NCBI GenBank assembly: GCA_017993835.1
Contig: JAGOLX010000006.1
Location: 115,985 to 179,984, forward strand
From: Phycisphaerae bacterium
Lineage (GTDB): Bacteria > Planctomycetota > Phycisphaerae > Sedimentisphaerales > Anaerobacaceae
Length of the DNA stretch: 64,000 bases
Reading direction: 5' to 3'
The notes under the pieces are model-generated. The model was given only the letters and a program-made list of their open reading frames with translations, had not been told where the DNA came from and ran no database searches. Shown here piece after piece: positions 43,177 through 50,820 of this stretch. Both the position numbers and the translations under genes were made by a program. Each line of letters starts with the position of its first letter. The stretch's first letter is position 1.

Positions 43177-46100
43177 ATGGCACGTTCCAGCCGCGTGGAT
43201 ATCTCGGTCGAGCCTCGGAGGAGCCGGCGAGGGCGACGCATCGTCTTGCGCGTGCTGGCGGCTCTCGTGGTTCTCGTCGTCCTGGCTGGCGGCGCCGCGA
43301 TTTGGGCCAGCCGGTCGCTGCCGGGCATCGTAGCCGCCCAGATCGGCCGGCTTACGAACACGCGTGTGGAGGCGGGTGCATTCGGATTTCGACTGGACGG
43401 GTCCATTTCCATCGATGGTCTGGTGATCCGCCCGCAGTACGAGGATCCGAATAGCGACAACGCCATCCTGCGAGCGAGGAATGTGCACGTTCGCGTCAGC
43501 CGGCGCAGTCTGGTCCTGTTCGCCCCGCGGGTGACGGAGCTTCGCCTCGAGGATTTCGCTCTGGACGCCCAGTGGAACGTGGACACGGGGCGATGGAACG
43601 TGGAGGGTCTGCGGTTCAACCGGTCCGGCCGTCGAGAGGGCTTCGTCATCCCGGCGATCGAACTGGTGCGAGGGAAGGTTCGCTGCTGCAAGGTCTCCGG
43701 CGGCAACGCGGAGGTGGTCATGTCCGTGCCGGTGGAGGCGCGGCTCGGCAAGGGCCTAGCCCATCAGGGCTATGGGTTCGAGATCAAGACCTCCAAGCTC
43801 TCCGGCGGCCACGGCGAAAGCCATCTGAGCGGATACTGGCGCCCTGGGGAGTTGGCGATGGCCGGCGGATTGTCCTCGACGGACATTCCCTCGCTCGAGT
43901 GGGCCTGGGCGGTGGACGTTCTGGCCGCCCAGCTCTCGTATGAAAAGAACGGGGACTACGTGCTGGACCTTCATGCGAAGGACGTGCACGGCAAGCAGGT
44001 TCCGGAGGTCACGGTGCTTCAGTGGATCTCGCCGGGCGGCGCGGCCGGGTCCGGCGCGCTAGCGAGCATCCAGAGATTCTTCGACCGCTATCGGCCTACC
44101 GGCACGGTCGGGTCGATCACGCTGGAAGTCCGCGGCAACCTGAAGAAACTGAAGGACAGCGAGGTCCAGGGCACCCTGGTGTGCGACGACGTCTCGGTCT
44201 GCGACTCGCGGTTCCCCTATCCGCTCGATCATCTCACCGGCGAGATCGACTTCACTCGATCGAGCCTGACGCTCAAGCAGCTTGCGGGCAAGCACGGCGA
44301 CGTGGACGTGCACATCGACGGCTGGCGCAGCGGCCGCGGGGTCGAGCGGCAGTACCGGTATAACATCACCACCGACAACATGATCCTCGACGAGGCTCTC
44401 TATCAGGCGCTGCGCCCGGGTCAGAAGCGGATGTGGGATCTGTTTCGGCCCAGCGGCCGGGTTGCGGCGGACTACTGGCTGGTCCGCACCTCGCCCACCG
44501 ACAAGCGGATGTATCTGTCCGTCGATCTCCAAGGCGTGGACTCGACCTTCCGCGAGTTCCCCTATCCGCTCACGGGCCTGACGGGAGAACTGTACATCGA
44601 CAACGACAGCGCCATCGCGACCTGCCTGGTGTCCGAGTCGGGGACGCGCCGCATCGTCGTGAACGGCAAAGCGACCGGCTACGGCACAGGCAGGCCCATC
44701 TACTACGCCAGTGTAGATGCCAACAACGTCCCGCTGGATGCGACGTTGGAGCGGGCCTTGCCGGCGTCCTATCGCCAGTCCTACCGGAGCATGGAGGCCA
44801 ACGGGACGGCCGATGTGCAAGCCCGCGCCTTCAGCGAGGGCGACGCCAACGAGGCTCCGCGCATCCGCTACGTGGCCGACGTGGCCTTTCGCAGCAAGTC
44901 TCTGAAGCTGGAGGATCCCCCCATCGTCCTGTCGGACGTCGTCGCCAAGCTGGCGGTGTCTCCTGAACTGTTGGACGTCCAGAGGCTTGACGGGCGGTAT
45001 GGGCAGAGCCGCGTGGTCGTGACCGGCGGCATCGGCCTAGGCCGGGAGGGCAAGTCGAGGCAATACGACATGAAAGTCACGGCCCAAGAGATCCCGGTCG
45101 ATGGGAGCACGATCGCTCTGTTGGCGAAGCCGCTGGCGGAACAGCTCTCCGCGTTTCGCCCGCAGGGCTGCGTGAACCTCGACATCGACGTGAAGACCTC
45201 GGAGGGCAACAAGCCGAAACCGCATTCCGTTCACGTCGATTGCCTGGGATTGAAGATCGATCATGAACGGTTTCCCTATCCGTTGCAGGATGTGCGGGGG
45301 ACGATTTTGCTCGCGGGCGACAGCCTGGCGCTGAAGGACATCACCGCCTCGCCCGCCGACCCCTGTCAGTCGCAGCCGTCGGCCCGCGTCTGCATCGACG
45401 GGACCGTCGAGTTGGGAGAGGGCGGACCTGCCGGCGCCTGTTTCGCGATCCAGACGCGGGACATGAGTCTCACGAAGTCGCTGGGCGAGGCCCTGCCCAA
45501 AGTGCTCAGCGGGTTGTATCGAGGTCTGTCGCCGCAAGGGCCGTTCGACCTGGACGTGACGAATCTGAGGGCCTCCAGGGTCGGATCGGACCAGATGCTC
45601 GTGGAATTTGCCGCGAGGGCGACTCTCCAGGGCTGTCGTCTGTCCGTCTCCGGCGCGGACGCGGAACTGTTCGGACAGGTGGCGACGGACGGCTCCTATC
45701 ATACGAAGCAGGGGCTCCTGAGCGGCCGGACACGACTGGCCGCCGAGCGGCTCGTGGTCAAGGGGCGGACGATTTCCGGCTTGACCGCGGAGGCTCTCTA
45801 CGACCCGAACGCGCGGGTGTGGTCCGCAGGGAGCATCCTGGGCGATTGCTACCGCGGAAAGGTCCTGGGCAATCTGCAGGTGGCGGTCGCCGACGCGGGG
45901 GCTCCGGAGTACCGTCTGCAGGTGGCGCTGAACCGAGTTGACGTGCAGCCGTTTCTCCGGGCCGGCGAGGAACCGGACAAGACCGTCCAGCCATCCGCGC
46001 CTGTGACTGTCTCTCCCTCTTCGCCCGATCCGCTGCACGGCGGCGCTGGGGAGGAACCCTATTCCGGCGGCGTCATGGAAGCCTGGATGAGCCTGCAAGG

Positions 46101-46548
46101 GCGCTGCGGCGATCCTGCCTCGCGGCGGGGGGCCTGCCAGGCGGCGGTTGCCAACATGCGGGTCGGCAAGGTCTCCCTGCTGGTGAACCTGCTGTCGGTG
46201 CTGCGACTGAGCGAGCCGACCAACTATGTTTTCGACCAGATGCGGATCGACTCCTATATCAGACAGGACACGCTGCTGATCCGCACGCTCGACATGTCCG
46301 GTCGGAACGCCGCCTTCACCGGCGCGGGCACGATGTCTCTTCCTACCGGGCGGTTGAACCTGACGTTGACGGCCCGCGGCCAGCGGATCTCTGCGACGGA
46401 GCCCTCCATTCTCCAGGCCCTCACGGAAGGTCTGGGCGGCGCCGTCGTTCGCGTCGAGGTCACCGGCAGTGCGGCCGCGCCTCACATCGAAACCAAGACT
46501 CTGCCTCTGATCGAGGACTCCCTCAAGATCCTCGGCACGCCCGAGTAG
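43177..46548 (+). CDS. AsmA-like large envelope protein
   Basis: 1123 residues. One N-terminal membrane helix (IVLRVLAALVVLVVLAGGAA) follows a basic start. Next comes an AsmA/TamB-type region (PGIVAAQIGRLTNTRVEAGA, then FGFRLDGSISIDGLVIRP) and long strand-rich repeats each containing FPYPL (FPYPLDHLTG, FPYPLTGLTG, FPYPLQDVRG). The C-terminus ends in the AsmA-like segment TGAGTMSLPTGRLNLTL and VRVEVTGSAAAPHIETKTLP. Such proteins bridge inner and outer membrane and may move lipids. It is probably co-transcribed with purD. Confidence 0.75.
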   Translation: MARSSRVDISVEPRRSRRGRRIVLRVLAALVVLVVLAGGAAIWASRSLPGIVAAQIGRLTNTRVEAGAFGFRLDGSISIDGLVIRPQYEDPNSDNAILRARNVHVRVSRRSLVLFAPRVTELRLEDFALDAQWNVDTGRWNVEGLRFNRSGRREGFVIPAIELVRGKVRCCKVSGGNAEVVMSVPVEARLGKGLAHQGYGFEIKTSKLSGGHGESHLSGYWRPGELAMAGGLSSTDIPSLEWAWAVDVLAAQLSYEKNGDYVLDLHAKDVHGKQVPEVTVLQWISPGGAAGSGALASIQRFFDRYRPTGTVGSITLEVRGNLKKLKDSEVQGTLVCDDVSVCDSRFPYPLDHLTGEIDFTRSSLTLKQLAGKHGDVDVHIDGWRSGRGVERQYRYNITTDNMILDEALYQALRPGQKRMWDLFRPSGRVAADYWLVRTSPTDKRMYLSVDLQGVDSTFREFPYPLTGLTGELYIDNDSAIATCLVSESGTRRIVVNGKATGYGTGRPIYYASVDANNVPLDATLERALPASYRQSYRSMEANGTADVQARAFSEGDANEAPRIRYVADVAFRSKSLKLEDPPIVLSDVVAKLAVSPELLDVQRLDGRYGQSRVVVTGGIGLGREGKSRQYDMKVTAQEIPVDGSTIALLAKPLAEQLSAFRPQGCVNLDIDVKTSEGNKPKPHSVHVDCLGLKIDHERFPYPLQDVRGTILLAGDSLALKDITASPADPCQSQPSARVCIDGTVELGEGGPAGACFAIQTRDMSLTKSLGEALPKVLSGLYRGLSPQGPFDLDVTNLRASRVGSDQMLVEFAARATLQGCRLSVSGADAELFGQVATDGSYHTKQGLLSGRTRLAAERLVVKGRTISGLTAEALYDPNARVWSAGSILGDCYRGKVLGNLQVAVADAGAPEYRLQVALNRVDVQPFLRAGEEPDKTVQPSAPVTVSPSSPDPLHGGAGEEPYSGGVMEAWMSLQGRCGDPASRRGACQAAVANMRVGKVSLLVNLLSVLRLSEPTNYVFDQMRIDSYIRQDTLLIRTLDMSGRNAAFTGAGTMSLPTGRLNLTLTARGQRISATEPSILQALTEGLGGAVVRVEVTGSAAAPHIETKTLPLIEDSLKILGTPE

Positions 46549-46741
46549 GAAGGTTCTGTGACTCCGTGTCGGACATACGGTATGCCTGCGTGCGGACAGC
46601 GGCGCAAATGCCTTGAGGACTGCGGAGGCGAAGGCGTATAATCATCCTCGATCTTCGGGGGCGTCGTTCCGACGTTCTCTCGCGAGGGAACGAGTCCTGG
46701 GATCGTCGTTCGGCAATCATCGAGAGTCGAGGTGAGCGTAG

Positions 46742-48952
46742 ATGGCTACCGCGGTGCATGACATGAATCGTCGATGGTTCCTGCGGATTGCGTCGGGTTC
46801 TCTGGCGGGCCTGGTGCTGCACGGACGTGCTGTCCGGGCCGAAGACCGGACGAACCGATCGTCGCCGAACTTCCTTTGGATCAGCACGGAAGACATCAGT
46901 CCGGACCTGGGTTGTTACGGGCAGAAGTACGCGGTGACGCCAAACCTCGACCGGTTGGCCTCGCAGGGGGTGCGGTACAACTGCGTGTTCTCCCATTCCG
47001 GCGTCTGTGCGCCGACCCGCTCGGGGATTATCACCGGCATGTATCCGACGACGATCGGAACGCATCACATGCGCTGCCAGGGCATCCCGCCTCATGATGT
47101 GAGATGCTTCTCCGAGTACCTGCGGGCCGCGGGGTACTACTGCACGAACAACGTCAAGACGGATTACCAGTTCGACTCGCCGCTGACGGCCTGGGATGAG
47201 TGCAGCAACAAGGCCCATTGGCGCAACCGCCCGAAGGACAAGCCATTCTTCGCCGTGGTCAATTTCACGACGACCCACGAGAGCCAGATTCGCGACCCCA
47301 GCCCGGCGACGCGACTACGTTTGAATGCCTTGGTGCCGACCGCGCGGCACGACCCGATGAAGGCCGATCTGCCGCCGTATTATCCGGATACCGTGCGAGT
47401 CCGCCAAGATTGGGCGCGGTACCACGATCTCATCACGGCCATGGATCACCAGGTTCAGGAGGTCCTCGATCAACTGGACGCCGATGGTCTGGCCGAGGAT
47501 ACGATCGTCTGGTTCTGGGGCGACCACGGTCGTGGACTGCCCCGTGCCAAGCGATGGGTCTACGATTCAGGGAGCCATATCCCCCTGCTGGTGCGCATTC
47601 CGGAGAAATGGCGCAAGTTGGCGAGGCCGGATGATCCCGAAATGGTCAAGCCGGGCGCCGTGAACGACGACCTCATCGCGATCATTGATTTCGCTCCCAC
47701 GATCCTCTCGCTGGCGAACGTCGAGATCCCCAAGCACATCCAGGGTCGGGCCTTCCTGGGCCGGTGCAGGGAGAAGCCTCGCGATTATGTGTTCGGCGGT
47801 CGGGACCGCATGGATGAAGCCTACGACCTGATCCGCACCGTCCGTGACAAGCGATTCCGCTACATCCGCAACTACATGAGCCACCTCTCGCGCGGACAAA
47901 CAATCGATTATGTGGATCAGATGCCGACGGTGCGCGAGATGCGATCGCTCCTGGCAGAGGGCAGGCTCCGGGGCCCCCAGATGCAGTACTTCGAGCCGAC
48001 GAAGCCGGTCGAGGAACTCTACGACACGTGGGCCGATCCTCATGAGGTGAACAACCTGGCGTCGGATCGGAGGTACGGAGACGTGCTCGAACGGATGCGC
48101 CGGGCGCACATGGACTGGTGCCGCGAGACCATGGATATCGGCCTGATCCCCGAGCCGATCTTCGATGAGATGAAGCGGCCAGGCGGCAAGTTCGAGAAGA
48201 CTTCCGACCCGCTCATTATCAAGCGGATCGACACAAGGGGTACAGGCGAGACGATTGCAATTACCTGCCTGACGCAAGGTGCTTCCATTGCCTGGCGGAT
48301 CGGCGGCGATCCAGAGACCAAGACGGGTTGGCAACTCTATGTTGGACCCGTTCGGCTGGAATCGGGCGAGGTTCTCTATGCCAAGGCCTGCCGGCTCGGG
48401 TTCAAGGACAGCGAGGTTGTTGCATTCAAGTGGAGCGATTCGAGCACGCCCCCGAAGGGGGTGGCCAGCCTCGGACACTGGCAAGACAGTGCGAGTCTGC
48501 AGACTCTGCGTCAACGCCTGATGGAACTGAAAGAACTGGACTTTGCGGGTCCCAACGCGGTGACATTCTGGCTATCCTATTTGGACGATCCCGAGCCGTT
48601 GGTTCGATATTGGGCGATGGTCGGTCTGCATGCGTCGGCCCAGCACGCTGCGGATCTGGCGCTGGCCAAGCCGGTTGGACGGACCCTGCTGGAGGATCCG
48701 TCGATGGTCGTGCGGATCGCTGCGGCTCACGCAATGTGCGATTGGGGTGAGGAAGAGGCCGGACTGCCTGTGCTGGTCGAGGCACTCAAGCATCCGACAG
48801 ACAAGATGCGATTGTTCGCGATGGTTGCCTTGGACAAGGTCGGCCAGAAGGCCCGCCCGGCTCTGGCTCAGATCCAGGCTGCTGCCCAGGATCCGGACCA
48901 GTATGTGACCCGCGTGGCCAAAACCGCGATGAAGCGACTGGAAGGGCGGTAA
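46742..48952 (+). CDS. Secreted sulfatase with C-terminal HEAT-like repeats
   Basis: 736 residues. A Tat-like signal (NRRWFLRIASGSLAG) begins the protein. The sulfatase domain has the formylglycine signature C-x-P-x-R in SGVCAPTRSGIITGMYP (Cys89), which must be modified by a maturation enzyme, and the metal-ligand region VWFWGDHGRGLP. The usual first DD pair is ED (STEDISPD), as in some planctomycete subfamilies. Residues about 610-736 contain HEAT-type repeats (DPEPLVRYWAMVGLHASAQ, DPSMVVRIAAAHAMCDWG, DKMRLFAMVALDKVG). It probably desulfates polysaccharides. The ATG at 46742 follows GAGGTGAG. Confidence 0.85.
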   Translation: MATAVHDMNRRWFLRIASGSLAGLVLHGRAVRAEDRTNRSSPNFLWISTEDISPDLGCYGQKYAVTPNLDRLASQGVRYNCVFSHSGVCAPTRSGIITGMYPTTIGTHHMRCQGIPPHDVRCFSEYLRAAGYYCTNNVKTDYQFDSPLTAWDECSNKAHWRNRPKDKPFFAVVNFTTTHESQIRDPSPATRLRLNALVPTARHDPMKADLPPYYPDTVRVRQDWARYHDLITAMDHQVQEVLDQLDADGLAEDTIVWFWGDHGRGLPRAKRWVYDSGSHIPLLVRIPEKWRKLARPDDPEMVKPGAVNDDLIAIIDFAPTILSLANVEIPKHIQGRAFLGRCREKPRDYVFGGRDRMDEAYDLIRTVRDKRFRYIRNYMSHLSRGQTIDYVDQMPTVREMRSLLAEGRLRGPQMQYFEPTKPVEELYDTWADPHEVNNLASDRRYGDVLERMRRAHMDWCRETMDIGLIPEPIFDEMKRPGGKFEKTSDPLIIKRIDTRGTGETIAITCLTQGASIAWRIGGDPETKTGWQLYVGPVRLESGEVLYAKACRLGFKDSEVVAFKWSDSSTPPKGVASLGHWQDSASLQTLRQRLMELKELDFAGPNAVTFWLSYLDDPEPLVRYWAMVGLHASAQHAADLALAKPVGRTLLEDPSMVVRIAAAHAMCDWGEEEAGLPVLVEALKHPTDKMRLFAMVALDKVGQKARPALAQIQAAAQDPDQYVTRVAKTAMKRLEGR

Positions 48953-49019
48953 TCGTCCGGCGTCGGTTTGCATGGGATGCGGCTTGCGCAGCGCGTGGGA
49001 TCGATTTCGACGATGTCCA

Positions 49020-49652
49020 TCAAGCACTCGTTCGTTTTCTGAATGCCGCCGTGTGAATCGTCCGGCTCTCCTTGACATACTTTCGCTCGTAGTTGGTCCC
49101 GGTCCGCTCTCCGTCGCGTGCCCCCGCGGGGCGCTCGAACTCAATCTCCTCCAGCAGGGCTGAGTACGCTCGGGTGACGTCGCGAATCTGCTGGAAGTAG
49201 TCCTCGTGGTCCGTGGCAATCCGGATTTGACCGCCCGCCTTCAGGCACCGGAGCAGGATCTCCAGATTCGACGCCTGGAGCAGGCGCCTCTTGTGGTGAC
49301 GTTTCTTGGGCCACGGGTCGGGGAAGTAGATGTGGAGGCAGTCGACCGATTCGTCGGGCACGAAGTCCCGGAGAAACGCCGGGGCGTCGGCGCGCAGTAT
49401 CCGGACGTTGGTCAAACCCCACCGGCCGATCCGGTCCACGGCGCAGCGATAGTACTTGCTGGCCCATTCGATCCCGAGGAAGTCCACCTGGGCCTGTGCG
49501 GCGGCCTGATTCACGAGGAATGTCCCCTTGCCCGATCCGATTTCGATGTGCACCGGCGCGGAACGTCCGAAAAGATGGGTAAAATCGATCTTCTCCTGGA
49601 GATTCTCCAGATTCAATGCGACATTGTCGTAGTGTTTCAGGTCTTTTCTCAC
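49020..49652 (-). CDS. trmB: tRNA (guanine-N7-)-methyltransferase
   Basis: About 210 residues. TrmB methylates G46 of tRNA using S-adenosylmethionine. The SAM-binding loop HIEIGSGKGTFLV and the family signature IYFPDPWPKKRHHKRRL are present, followed by GGQIRIATDHEDYF. The start is uncertain: GTG at 49652 (AGGGG upstream) gives a typical length, while an ATG at 49745 stays open but adds a segment unlike the family. It converges with the sulfatase gene. Confidence 0.9.
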   Translation of the reverse strand: MRKDLKHYDNVALNLENLQEKIDFTHLFGRSAPVHIEIGSGKGTFLVNQAAAQAQVDFLGIEWASKYYRCAVDRIGRWGLTNVRILRADAPAFLRDFVPDESVDCLHIYFPDPWPKKRHHKRRLLQASNLEILLRCLKAGGQIRIATDHEDYFQQIRDVTRAYSALLEEIEFERPAGARDGERTGTNYERKYVKESRTIHTAAFRKRTSA

Positions 49653-49907
49653 CGCGGGATACACCCCTGTGCGAGTCCGTGATTGAGCATCTTCACATCG
49701 AAGCGACGAGCCATCATAAGCCCTCGATGCAAGATCGCAAATCATTTCCCGGGACCGTTACTAAAGTGCTCGTGTATGGCACACGATTACTGAGGATGTG
49801 AAGGGTTCCCGGCCGCGGTCCGCCGCGACTGGAGACCCGAACTCTTCTTGTGGGATCGGCGTATCTCACTTGGTGGGATCGCCCAGCCCGGAAAGGACGT
49901 TGTTCGG

Positions 49908-50621
49908 ATGATGCTGCAAATGGTCAGGGCGAAGCGCAGGCAAGTCCTCGTCGACATCAATACGCAGAAGGACTTCTTCCTGGCTGACGGCAGTGTGTGT
50001 ATCCGCAACCACCGGCGGGTTCTCGCTCACGTCCGGCGCCTGATGGCCTGGGCGCGGAGGCGGGGCATCCCTGTCATCAGCACGTGTGAGGTCTATCCCG
50101 AAGGCAACGGCCACAACGGCGATCCGCGGTACTGCATCGACGGCACCGACGGACAGCAGAAGGTCCCCTACACCCTGTTGGCGAGCCGGATCAGCTTCGC
50201 CGCCGACGGAAACACCGATCTGCCGCGGGACATGCTCCGACGCTATCAGCAAATCATTTTCCACAAGCGATGCGTGGATCCCTTCGACGAGCCTCGGATC
50301 GACCGCGTGCTCAGCGAGGTCTGTGCCGCCGAGTTCATCCTCATGGGAGCGGCGGCCGAAGGCGCCGTGAAGGCGGCTGCCCTGGGCCTGCTCCAGCGGG
50401 ACAAGAAGGTGACCATCGTGATCGATGCGGTCGGCTACCATGACAATCGCGAGGCGAAGATGGCCTTCCGCAAGATGGAGGCCAAGGGAGCGAAGCTGGT
50501 CGAGACGCGACGCCTGGCCGGTACGTCTCACCTTCGTGTGGTCGGCGCCTGCCACTGCGAGAGTTGCCAGCGGATGCTGCAGAAGGTCGGCGTCGGCGCC
50601 TCGGACGAAGACGAAGAGTAG
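49908..50621 (+). CDS. Isochorismatase-like protein lacking the nucleophilic cysteine
   Basis: 237 residues with the isochorismatase-like hydrolase fold. The catalytic aspartate (VDINTQKDFF, Asp16) and lysine (FHKRCVDPFDE, about 120) are kept. In the loop that normally carries the cysteine, the sequence is LMGAAAEGAVKAAALGLL, with Ala instead. EntB-type isochorismatases also lack the Cys, so hydrolysis of an ester-like substrate remains possible, but cysteine-hydrolase (amidase) activity is unlikely. The C-terminus has a CHCESC cluster that could bind metal. The ATG at 49908 follows AAAGGA; a second ATG is at 49911. Confidence 0.75.
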   Translation: MMLQMVRAKRRQVLVDINTQKDFFLADGSVCIRNHRRVLAHVRRLMAWARRRGIPVISTCEVYPEGNGHNGDPRYCIDGTDGQQKVPYTLLASRISFAADGNTDLPRDMLRRYQQIIFHKRCVDPFDEPRIDRVLSEVCAAEFILMGAAAEGAVKAAALGLLQRDKKVTIVIDAVGYHDNREAKMAFRKMEAKGAKLVETRRLAGTSHLRVVGACHCESCQRMLQKVGVGASDEDEE

Positions 50622-50820
50622 CCGCTCCGGCGGCTGTGTGAATCGATCCCGGGTTCATCTCGCAGACGCATTGCGCTCCCGCATTACATTCCCCCAGCGG
50701 CTCCAGGGGATTCCCTCGGCGTTGACACCCCCGGCTGGGCGGACTATAGTGCCTTCCCTGTGACGCACCACGCGCAACGAGTGGATTCTCTGTGCGTCCG
50801 AATGAATGGAAGGAGCCGAA

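Noticed and set aside
41463..43751. Open frame upstream of the coiled-coil lipoprotein, opposite purD
   Set aside because: It lies antisense to a clear purD, lacks protein-like sequence, and a good ribosome site plus lipoprotein signal mark the start at 41462.
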